Origin: Candidatus Ventricola intestinavium
GTDB taxonomy: Bacteria > Bacillota > Clostridia > Christensenellales > Aristaeellaceae
NCBI GenBank assembly: GCA_018715105.1
Contig: DVMG01000003.1
Location: 1-21,373 of the forward strand
Length of the DNA: 21,373 nucleotides
Direction of reading: 5' to 3'
Shown: positions 1 to 6,876 of the stretch, piece after piece
Layout of the letters: every line of letters begins with the position of its first letter
Position numbering within the stretch: the stretch's first letter is position 1
Position numbers and translations under genes: made by a program
The notes under the pieces: model-generated
Databases searched by the model: none
What the model saw: the letters and a program-made list of their open reading frames with translations, nothing else
What the model was told of the DNA's origin: nothing

Positions 1-1
1 G

Positions 2-3000
2 TGGCTAAAGGGCGAGCCGAATACCAAGGTACGCTTATCCTTATATCTGTCCGAAGGCATAGACCGGACCAATAAAATTGATGAGCTGACCGTGGATTTG
101 AACGGATCCGGAGAAGGAAAAGCCACGTTTGAAGGCTTAGGGCAGGGCACCTATGTCGTTGACGCTGTCTATACGGACGGAACCCATACCGGCAGCGATA
201 CGTATACGTCAGAGCCGATCGTTTTATCCGAGGAAACAGGAACCGGCGGCGGGAATGAAGATGGAGATGGCGACGATGTGATTATCATCACGCCGCCCGG
301 GCAAGACGGAAGCGGAAGTGGAAGCGGAAACGAAGGCACGGGGGAAGACGGACAGACGCCCACAACGGCCAATCCATTCCATGTGGAGGTTGTGCCTGGT
401 GAAGGAAGCCTGGAAGTGGATGTTTGGGGCGGCAGTGCGCTGGAAATAACCGTCACGCTGACAAAACCGGATGGCAGCACGGACAGCCGCACCCTGCAAA
501 ATGGCGGCGGTCTGATCCAATTTGACAACCTTGCCGCCGGGCGCTATCAGGTGTATGTCAACTATACGACGCCTGTTGAGGGCGTGGATGCCTATTTGAA
601 GACGGCGGATGTGCCTGCGGCTTACACACCGGAACCTCCTGCCAATACATACCGGCAGATTGAGGCCACAGCGGATGCCCAGGGGGACACGATTACCGTG
701 ATCGTCACCGAGGCCTATGAAGAGGCGGAACTGTATGTGACGCTCACCAACAGCGCGGGAAGCGTAGTCGATTCCAGAAAGATCAATAACGCGACAAGCG
801 GTCCCGGCCCGGTCGAATTTACCGGCCTTCCCGCCGGAACGTATACGGTCGTCGTCGGCTATACAGCCGTGCAGGAATATGCCCGGGTCATTCCGAACCT
901 GATCGTCTCTGACTCTGCCATTGTGGCGACCGCGGCGGCGGAGCAGCGGCAGATTACGGTGAACGTCATGACGGCGGATCGGGCGGTGACCGTCAGCCTG
1001 CTTCAAAATGGGAGTGCCGTGGCCACCCGGTCCATTGAGGCGGGCGTCGGAAGCGTCACGTTTGATAACCTGAGCGCGGGACTTTATTCCGTGTCTGTCG
1101 ATTATACCCAGGGCTCCACGGGCTCCCCGATTGTGATTGAAAACCTTCAGGTGACGGAGCAGGCAAGGCCCATTTCCATCACCCAGGTGACGGGCGGTGA
1201 AAACAGGCTGGTCGTCACCGGCACCGCACAGCCGGGCACCGATATCACGCTGACCACGGAGCCCGCCTCCGCCACCGCCATTGTGCGAAGCGATGCCAAC
1301 GGTCTGTTCACCGCTTCTCTGGTGTGCGGCGCGGGCACCTACACCGCGGTGCATGCGCAGTATGGATCGGACAGCGCCACCCGCGTGACGGCCAGCGGCA
1401 GCTTTGTCGTCACCGCCCCGGCATCGAAACCCACGCTGACGGTGGATCCGGTGACGCCTTCCTCCAGCACGGTTGTGGCCAAGACAACGCCGGGCGTTGT
1501 GGTCAATTTGGCCACGAGCGACTTTGGCCAGACCGTCACGGCGGACAGCCGCGGCATCCTGCGCTTCAGCCTCCCGCACACGTATGCGAAGGGCACGGTG
1601 CTCACCTTCACCGTCTACTACGGAGAAAACAACGTCAATTCCTTTACACAGACGGCGACCGTGGGCTCTGCCATCCACTACAACCTGCTCAAAAAGGGCA
1701 TGGTTGGCGACGATGTCTATGCCCTCACGGCGCGGCTGAGCGAACTGGGCTATCCGGTTTCCCCGACACGCACGTATTCCGACACGGTGGTCGCGGCGGT
1801 TCGCCTGTTCCAAAAAAACAACGGCCTGAGTGTGGACGGCATGGCGGGAGAGCTGACGCAGAGCGCGCTCTATTCCGTATGCGCCATCGCTTATAATGAA
1901 AGCGACACGGTCTATCCGACGCTCGTGCGCGGCGACAAGGGGCTGGCCCTGATCTATACGCTTCAGCAGCGGCTGAAGGATCTGGGCTATTACACCATTA
2001 AGGTGGACGGGATCTTTGGCAGCGGCACCCAGCGCGCCGTGCGCTGGTTCCAGCAGGTCAATGGCCTCACGGTCACCGGCGTGGCGGATAATGTGACGCA
2101 GAAGCTGCTCTATTCTTCGGCGGCCAAGGCGGCCACGGGGTATGATCCCGGTTCCGGCACGTATGAGACGCTTTCCCGTTCCAGCCGTTACAACGCCGCG
2201 GTGGTGCCGCTGCAGCGCAGGCTCAAGTCGCTTGGCTATTACAGCGGCTCGGTGGACGGCTATTTCGGCAGCCAGACATACAGGGCTGTGCGCAACTTCC
2301 AAAGCCGCAACGGCCTCACGGTCACCGGTGTCGCGGATCCCTACACGCAGGATGTGCTCTATTCCTCTTCTGCGAAACGGGCGTCCGGCAGCTCTTCCTC
2401 CGGTTCGTCTTCCGGTTACAGCCTGCTTTCCTGGGGAAGCTCGGGCAGCGCGGTCAGGAAGCTTCAGCAGACGCTGCTTGACCTGGGCTATACGCAGATC
2501 CGCACCGTGGATGGCATCTACGGCCAGTGGACGTATGACGCCGTGCGTGCGTTCCAGAAAAACGAGGGGCTTGCCGTGGACGGCATCGCAGGCGTGAACA
2601 CGCTGACGGCCCTTTACGGCTCCAATCCCGCGCCCGCCACGACCCTGCAGGTTACCTCCCTGACCGATGGCACGGCAACACAGGAACAGATGCGCGTGGA
2701 CTTTTATAACGTGGGCAAGGCGGACGCCATGCTCATCACCACGCCAAACGGCGGCCACATCCTCATCGACGCGGCCACCGACGACGGCGGCGATGTGCTT
2801 GTCAATGAGCTGCGCAAGGCCGGGGTGACGCGCATCGACATGATGATCATCACCCACTTTGACAAGGATCATGTCGGCGGGGCGGATAAAGTGGTTGAAA
2901 ACTTCACCGTTTCGCGCGTCGTGATGCCGCGCTATGAGAAGGACAGCAACCAGTATACCGAATTCACCGAGGCGCTGGCGGCCAGCACGGATACGCAGGT

Positions 3001-3460
3001 CATCTATCTGGAAGCCAGGCAGATTCTTGAAATCGCCTTTGGCGACGTGCAGCTGCGGGTCAGCGCGGCGAATGAGACGGACTATGGCGAAGACGAGGAA
3101 AACGACTTTTCCCTGGCCACGCGCGTGACATACGGGCAGACGCGGTTCCTCTTTGCCGGTGACGCAGAGGACGCGCGCCAGACCGAGCTGCTGGCGGAGG
3201 GCGACCTCGCCTGCGATGTGCTCAAAGTGCCCTATCACGGGCGTCTGGTCAACGCCAGCTCGGCATTTTTGACCGCCTGCAGCCCGAAGATCGCTTTCAT
3301 CACCGACAGCGAGGAAGAGCCCGCCGATACGCTGCTCCTTGAGCAGCTCCGGGCGCTGGGCACGCAGGTCTACTGCGCCAAGGACGGCGGCATCGCCGTG
3401 ACCTCGGATGGCACGAATGTGCAGGCGGTTCCTTATACCCAGACGGGAACAACCCTGTAA
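2..3460 (+). CDS. Surface protein: Ig-like repeats, four peptidoglycan-binding repeats, ComEC-like MBL domain (5' partial)
   Basis: The frame is open from base 2, so the start and any signal peptide lie outside the window; 1152 residues are visible. In order: four related beta-sandwich units sharing a G-x-x-x-F-x-x-L-x-x-G-x-Y-x-V-x-V-x-Y pattern (about residues 30-74, 124-207, 216-308, 312-388), the first two separated by an acidic Gly/Ser/Asp linker (75-123); two Ig-like segments (389-556); four peptidoglycan-binding-1 repeats with GLxVxGxA and LYSSSA signatures (about 559-875); and a metallo-beta-lactamase fold (897-1146). The last resembles the extracellular hydrolase domain of ComEC/Rec2: VGKADAMLI, then THFDKDHVGG (H952, D954, D956, H957), FAGDAED, and LKVPYHG, where ComEC usually has HHG. 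Known for the families: the repeats anchor to cell wall and the ComEC domain degrades the non-transported DNA strand. A secreted wall-bound hydrolase is my inference; substrate unknown. A hairpin terminator follows the stop. Confidence 0.85.
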   Translation, partial: WLKGEPNTKVRLSLYLSEGIDRTNKIDELTVDLNGSGEGKATFEGLGQGTYVVDAVYTDGTHTGSDTYTSEPIVLSEETGTGGGNEDGDGDDVIIITPPGQDGSGSGSGNEGTGEDGQTPTTANPFHVEVVPGEGSLEVDVWGGSALEITVTLTKPDGSTDSRTLQNGGGLIQFDNLAAGRYQVYVNYTTPVEGVDAYLKTADVPAAYTPEPPANTYRQIEATADAQGDTITVIVTEAYEEAELYVTLTNSAGSVVDSRKINNATSGPGPVEFTGLPAGTYTVVVGYTAVQEYARVIPNLIVSDSAIVATAAAEQRQITVNVMTADRAVTVSLLQNGSAVATRSIEAGVGSVTFDNLSAGLYSVSVDYTQGSTGSPIVIENLQVTEQARPISITQVTGGENRLVVTGTAQPGTDITLTTEPASATAIVRSDANGLFTASLVCGAGTYTAVHAQYGSDSATRVTASGSFVVTAPASKPTLTVDPVTPSSSTVVAKTTPGVVVNLATSDFGQTVTADSRGILRFSLPHTYAKGTVLTFTVYYGENNVNSFTQTATVGSAIHYNLLKKGMVGDDVYALTARLSELGYPVSPTRTYSDTVVAAVRLFQKNNGLSVDGMAGELTQSALYSVCAIAYNESDTVYPTLVRGDKGLALIYTLQQRLKDLGYYTIKVDGIFGSGTQRAVRWFQQVNGLTVTGVADNVTQKLLYSSAAKAATGYDPGSGTYETLSRSSRYNAAVVPLQRRLKSLGYYSGSVDGYFGSQTYRAVRNFQSRNGLTVTGVADPYTQDVLYSSSAKRASGSSSSGSSSGYSLLSWGSSGSAVRKLQQTLLDLGYTQIRTVDGIYGQWTYDAVRAFQKNEGLAVDGIAGVNTLTALYGSNPAPATTLQVTSLTDGTATQEQMRVDFYNVGKADAMLITTPNGGHILIDAATDDGGDVLVNELRKAGVTRIDMMIITHFDKDHVGGADKVVENFTVSRVVMPRYEKDSNQYTEFTEALAASTDTQVIYLEARQILEIAFGDVQLRVSAANETDYGEDEENDFSLATRVTYGQTRFLFAGDAEDARQTELLAEGDLACDVLKVPYHGRLVNASSAFLTACSPKIAFITDSEEEPADTLLLEQLRALGTQVYCAKDGGIAVTSDGTNVQAVPYTQTGTTL

Positions 3461-3476
3461 AGCGCCGTAACAGGAG

Positions 3477-3516
3477 GCGGCTGCTTCCCCGAAGGAGGGA
3501 AGCAGCCGCTTCTCTG
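3477..3516 (+). terminator. Hairpin terminator between convergent genes
   Basis: A perfect 13-bp stem (3477-3489 with 3497-3509) with a 7-base loop is followed by a modest T-rich run. It lies 16 bases past the stop of the large surface protein and 36 bases from the end of asnA on the other strand. The reverse orientation lacks a U tract, so it probably serves the rightward gene mainly. Confidence 0.7.
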
Positions 3517-3545
3517 TCCGGCAGCCTGCAGGACGCCGGTTTTCC

Positions 3546-4559
3546 TCACAGCAGCGTAATGCCCGCCACTTCAAAGACGCGATGGGTCTGCTCATCCCAG
3601 ATGGAGGACTGCACTTCCCCGATATGCGCCTTGCCAAGCAGAAGCATGCACAGACGGGACTGGCCAATGCCGCCCCCCATCGTCAGCGGCAGCTTTCCCT
3701 CCAGAAGCATTCTGTGGAAGGGAAGCGTGCGGCGCGCATCGCACCCGGCGAGGGAAAGCTGGCGATCAAGCGACTCGGGGCTGACGCGGATGCCCATGGA
3801 GGAAATCTCCATCGCGCAGCCGAGCACCGGATGATAAAACAGGATATCGCCGTTCATGTCCCAGTCGTCATAGTCCGGCGCGCGGCCGTCGTGCGGCTTG
3901 CCGGAACGCAGCTTGCCGCCGATTCCCTGGATGAAGATCGTGCCATGCTCCCTGGCAAATTCATTTTCCCTTTCCTTGGGGGAAAGCTGCGGATAGCGGT
4001 CTTCCAGCTCCTGCGCGGTGACGAACGTGACATCGCGCCGCAAAAGCGGCGTGTCACACAGCTGAGGGTATTTGCCGCGCACCGTGAGCTGTGTGTCGCA
4101 GATGCTTCCCACGATGGCGCGCACAGCCTGGTGAAGCGTAAAGAGCGTGCGGGTTTCTTCCGTGATGACCTTTTCCCAGTCCCACTGATCGACGTAGACG
4201 GAGTGCAGGTTATCCAGCTCTTCGTCACGGCGGATGGCGTTCATATCCGTGTAGATGCCTTTGCCGGGCAGAATGTCATAGCGGTAAAGCGCCATGCGTT
4301 TCCACTTGGCCAGGGAATGCACGACCTGCGCCTGCGCATGAGCGAAGGGAATATCAAACCCCACCGGGCGCTCCACCCCGTTGAGATCATCGTTCAGCCC
4401 GGAAGAGGGCTCCACAAACAGCGGCGCGGACACGCGCTTGAGATTCAGCTCGCGCGCGAGCGAGTCCTGAAATACGCGCTTAATCAGGCTGATGGCGCTC
4501 TGTGTCTGATAAAGCGTGAGGTGCGGCGCATAGCCCGCCGGGATGAAAGACATGCTCAT
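3546..4559 (-). CDS. asnA: Aspartate--ammonia ligase (asparagine synthetase A)
   Basis: This 337-residue protein makes asparagine from aspartate, ATP and free ammonia in the cytoplasm. It is related in fold to class II aminoacyl-tRNA synthetases. Family signatures are plain along its length: VVHSLAKWKR, GKGIYTDMNAIRRDE, LHSVYVDQWDWEKV, RAPDYDDW, ELSSMGIRV-like (here EISSMGIRV) and the C-terminal GGGIGQSRLCMLLL. Length is typical (E. coli AsnA is 330). The start at 4559 has an AAGGAG ribosome site (complement of 4570-4575) about 10 bases upstream; a second Met two codons later (4553) is possible. It is transcribed alone, convergent with the surface protein gene and divergent from the dehydrogenase gene. 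Its 5' leader would be only about 35 bases, which leaves no room for a T-box or other riboswitch. Confidence 0.97.
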   Translation of the reverse strand: MSMSFIPAGYAPHLTLYQTQSAISLIKRVFQDSLARELNLKRVSAPLFVEPSSGLNDDLNGVERPVGFDIPFAHAQAQVVHSLAKWKRMALYRYDILPGKGIYTDMNAIRRDEELDNLHSVYVDQWDWEKVITEETRTLFTLHQAVRAIVGSICDTQLTVRGKYPQLCDTPLLRRDVTFVTAQELEDRYPQLSPKERENEFAREHGTIFIQGIGGKLRSGKPHDGRAPDYDDWDMNGDILFYHPVLGCAMEISSMGIRVSPESLDRQLSLAGCDARRTLPFHRMLLEGKLPLTMGGGIGQSRLCMLLLGKAHIGEVQSSIWDEQTHRVFEVAGITLL

Positions 4560-4600
4560 CGATATCAGGCTCCTTTATGCAGGAAAAAATGATCCCTTCC

Positions 4601-4629
4601 AGTATAGCGCGATGCGCCGCCCTGCGCAA
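4601..4629 (-). promoter_or_regulatory. Sigma-A-type promoter of asnA
   Basis: Reading the minus strand, TTGCGC (4629-4624) and TATACT (4606-4601) are 17 bases apart, about 40 bases before the asnA start. A short inverted repeat (TGCGC/GCGCA at 4623-4635) overlaps the -35 element. This is a pattern match by eye. Confidence 0.6.
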
Positions 4630-4674
4630 GGCGCATTTTTTCCCCGGTTCGGCGCATACTGAGGGCGCGCGCAG

Positions 4675-4694
4675 TCCCGGCCCGATGGCCGGGA
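4675..4694 (+). promoter_or_regulatory. GC-rich hairpin upstream of the dehydrogenase gene
   Basis: An 8-bp perfect stem, TCCCGGCC/GGCCGGGA, with a CGAT tetraloop lies 55 bases before the start codon. There is no U run, so it is not an intrinsic terminator. It may stabilise or regulate the leader RNA. I found no convincing -35/-10 pair for the dehydrogenase gene in the 4607-4740 stretch. Confidence 0.35.
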
Positions 4695-4749
4695 TGACGT
4701 GCCGGAAAGGGAAGCATTTGCTTTAAGGAATGTCGGGAGGGACGCTTTT

Positions 4750-5787
4750 ATGTCCGTAGAACGGGGAAAAATCGTGATTATCGGCGCCGGCCATGTGGGC
4801 AGCGCCATCCTGAATGCCCTGCTGGGCATGAACCTGGCCAAGGAAATCGTGCTCATCAACCTGGATCGTGAGCAGGCGCTGGGAGAGGCGCTTGACGCCA
4901 GCCATACGCTCGCCTTTTCCTACAGCGCCGGCTGCGCCATTCGGGTGGGAGATTATCCGGACTGCGCCGGCGCGCAGATCATCATCAACACGGCGGGGCC
5001 CTCGATCAAGCCCGGGGAATCGCGCGACCGCATGCAGCTGCTGCAGACCAACCTGAATGTGATGACTTCCATCATGGACGGTGTGACGCGCTACACACGC
5101 GACGCGATCTTCATCAACGTCACCAACCCGGTGGACGTGCTCACGTATTTCTGCATCCGGAAGTACGATTATCCGCGCATGTTTTCCACCGGAACCCTGC
5201 TGGATACCGCGCGCTTTAACAAGATGCTGGGCGATCTTCTGCATGTGGATGCGAAGAGCGTGACGGGCTTTGTGCTTGGCGAGCATGGCGGCACGGCGTT
5301 TATCCCATGGAACACGGTCAATGTGGGGGGCCTGCCGATCGACCGGTTTGAAGAGCAGTTCGGCCTTTCAAGGCCGGTTGACCGCGACCTGATGATCCGC
5401 GCCGTCAAGGAGAGCGGTCTTGACATCATCGAGCTCAAGGGCTATACATCCTCCGGCATTGCGCTGACGGCCTGCCGCGTGGTCAGCGCCATTGTATTCA
5501 ACGCGCATGCGGTTTTGCCGCTCTCCGTCATTCCCGAGGGGGAATACGGCCTGCGCGACGTGGCCATGAGCCTGCCCTGCGTGCTGGGGGAAAAGGGAGT
5601 AGAACGCATTCTCACCCTGCCGCTTGACAAGGAGGCGGAGCGTGACCTGCACGCATGCGACACCTATCTGCGCGGCGTCATCCGTCAGGTGGATACGGCG
5701 ATGCACGCCTCTCCCATCCTCGGGGAGGACGTCCTGGCGGCGCACAAAGCGCATATGCCGGGGGTAAACGGCGTCAGGCCCTCGTAA
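4750..5787 (+). CDS. L-lactate/L-2-hydroxyacid dehydrogenase-like protein
   Basis: A 345-residue NAD-dependent oxidoreductase of the LDH/MDH superfamily. Visible landmarks: the Rossmann GAGHVG loop (residues 12-17), NTAGPSIKPGESR covering the mobile active-site loop with R92, NPVDVLTY, LDTAR with D152 and R155, the catalytic-histidine motif GEHGGT with H179, and a Thr at 233 matching the substrate-pocket Thr. All catalytic residues are therefore present. Two positions are unusual: the specificity residue (Gln102 of LDH, Arg in malate dehydrogenase) is I86, and the Asp of GEHGDT is Gly181. The substrate may be a 2-keto acid other than pyruvate, so I give no gene symbol. The ATG at 4750 is preceded by GGGAGGGA at a good distance; an in-frame TTG at 4699 has no such support. 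It is divergent from asnA and appears to be a single-gene unit. Confidence 0.85.
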   Translation: MSVERGKIVIIGAGHVGSAILNALLGMNLAKEIVLINLDREQALGEALDASHTLAFSYSAGCAIRVGDYPDCAGAQIIINTAGPSIKPGESRDRMQLLQTNLNVMTSIMDGVTRYTRDAIFINVTNPVDVLTYFCIRKYDYPRMFSTGTLLDTARFNKMLGDLLHVDAKSVTGFVLGEHGGTAFIPWNTVNVGGLPIDRFEEQFGLSRPVDRDLMIRAVKESGLDIIELKGYTSSGIALTACRVVSAIVFNAHAVLPLSVIPEGEYGLRDVAMSLPCVLGEKGVERILTLPLDKEAERDLHACDTYLRGVIRQVDTAMHASPILGEDVLAAHKAHMPGVNGVRPS

Positions 5788-5887
5788 AGGCGGGCGGGAA
5801 GGGGCTCTTTCCCCCTCCCTTCCCCGGAGGGGGAAAAGCACATGCAAGCGCGGAAGGGCCGAATCTGCCCGTTGCTTCGCCCAGTCT

Positions 5888-5934
5888 GGAAACATCTTTC
5901 TTTGCCGCACAGGAAACATCTTTCTTTGCCGCAC
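5888..5934 (+). repeat. Exact 23-bp tandem duplication
   Basis: The 23-base unit beginning GGAAACATCTTTC and ending TTGCCGCAC occurs at 5888-5910 and again at 5912-5934 with no mismatch and a one-base spacer. It ends 6 bases before the candidate -35 element of the HAD/lipoprotein operon. Most simply it is a recent slippage duplication, but its position allows a regulatory role. Confidence 0.9.
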
Positions 5935-5940
5935 GGCGGC

Positions 5941-5969
5941 TTTTCATATGGCTTCAAATGTGATACAAT
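5941..5969 (+). promoter_or_regulatory. Candidate promoter of the HAD phosphatase-lipoprotein operon
   Basis: TTTTCA (5941-5946) and TACAAT (5964-5969) are separated by 17 bases. The -10 is good and the -35 weak. Use of this promoter would give an unusually long leader of roughly 190 bases before the first gene. Confidence 0.45.
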
Positions 5970-6045
5970 AGATTCGACATCTTTTTTAGGGCCGGGGCGG
6001 CTTTCCATCCAAAAACCCGAATCAAAACGCCCGGATGAACGGAAT

Positions 6046-6073
6046 TTTGATGGGATTGGTTTGATGGAATTGG
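6046..6073 (+). repeat. 14-bp tandem repeat in the leader
   Basis: TTTGATGGGATTGG (6046-6059) is followed directly by TTTGATGGAATTGG (6060-6073), one mismatch. Further GGATGG/GGAAATGG words follow, making the leader strongly purine-biased. Function unknown. Confidence 0.7.
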
Positions 6074-6168
6074 ATGGAAATGGAAGGGATTTGAGGCACG
6101 AAGACATTCTTCCCTCCCCCTTTCGGACCGCCTGACGCCGGAAAAACAGGACATAGGTGAGGTTATGA

Positions 6169-6876
6169 ATGATGCGCTATGACGCTTTGCTTTGTGATGC
6201 GGATGACACCCTTTTTGATTTTGCCGCAGCCGAAAAGAATGCGTTTGCCGAGGCCTGCGCTCAAACGGGATTTGAGGCCACGCCCGCCATGCTGGAGCAG
6301 TATTCCGACATCAACCGTGCGCTGTGGCAGAAGCTGGAGCAGGGCGAAATCACGCAGCGGGTGCTGCGCGTGCGCCGGTTTGAACAGTTTCTTGAGGCGA
6401 TAGGCCGCCGGGACAGCGCGCAGGAGATGGCGGACCGTTATGCGGAGGCGCTCAGCCGCCAGAGCATCCTGCTGCCGGGCGCGCTGGAGGCCCTGCGCAG
6501 TTGGAGCGCTCTCGTGCCGGTTGTCATTGTGACCAACGGCATCTCCAGAATTCAGCATGGCCGTATGGATCGCAGCGAGCTGCGTCCTTACATCCGGGGC
6601 ATGGTGGTCAGCGAAGAGGTGGGCACCGCGAAGCCGGATCCGAGGATGATTGAGCTGGGCATGCAGGCCGCAGGCGTCACGGACCGAAGCCGCGTGCTGA
6701 TGCTGGGCGACTCGCTTTCAAGCGACATCGCGGCCGCCGCCCATGCCCATGTGGATGCCTGCTGGCTGAACCCGGAAGGGAAACCAAACAGCCGCGGTCT
6801 GCCCGTGGCATATGAAATCCGCTCGCTTGGCGAGGTAGAGGCCCTTTTGAAAGGCGGGAGGAACAGGGATGAATGA
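6169..6876 (+). CDS. YjjG-like HAD superfamily nucleotidase
   Basis: A 235-residue cytoplasmic haloacid-dehalogenase-fold phosphatase. The four HAD motifs are present: motif I DADDTLFDF with nucleophile D10 and acid D12, motif II VIVTNG, motif III lysine in EEVGTAKPDP, and motif IV MLGDSLSSDI. A helical cap between motifs I and II and the overall wording (SEEVGTAKP, SRVLMLGDS, DACWLNPE) match E. coli YjjG, a 5'-nucleotidase that acts on pyrimidine and non-canonical nucleoside monophosphates; applying that substrate here is inference. Two adjacent ATG codons (6169, 6172) both fit the GGTGAGG ribosome site at 6156-6162. The 3' end overlaps the next gene by 8 bases, which suggests translational coupling even though the downstream protein is extracellular. 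Confidence 0.88.
   Translation: MMRYDALLCDADDTLFDFAAAEKNAFAEACAQTGFEATPAMLEQYSDINRALWQKLEQGEITQRVLRVRRFEQFLEAIGRRDSAQEMADRYAEALSRQSILLPGALEALRSWSALVPVVIVTNGISRIQHGRMDRSELRPYIRGMVVSEEVGTAKPDPRMIELGMQAAGVTDRSRVLMLGDSLSSDIAAAAHAHVDACWLNPEGKPNSRGLPVAYEIRSLGEVEALLKGGRNRDE

Larger units (their letters stand above)
5788..6168. other. Non-coding stretch with short repeats and a promoter
   Basis: No credible gene. It holds an imperfectly placed GC-rich hairpin (11-bp arms 5808-5818 and 5826-5836, no U tract) that could end dehydrogenase transcription, a 23-bp direct duplication (5888-5934), a candidate promoter (5941-5969), and a purine-rich leader of about 190 bases with a 14-bp tandem repeat (6046-6073). 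I recognise no known riboswitch in the leader. Confidence 0.6.

Noticed and set aside
224..3667. A 1147-codon open frame on the minus strand opposite the large surface protein
   Set aside because: It is rich in Arg, His and Gly with no domains, and mirrors a real gene with repeated domains. GC-rich codon use opens antisense frames.
3582..4592. A 336-codon plus-strand frame opposite asnA
   Set aside because: asnA is recognised without doubt along its whole length; this frame has no family features.
4601..4749. Possible T-box or amino-acid riboswitch for asnA
   Set aside because: The predicted asnA leader is only about 35 bases and has no specifier-type structure.
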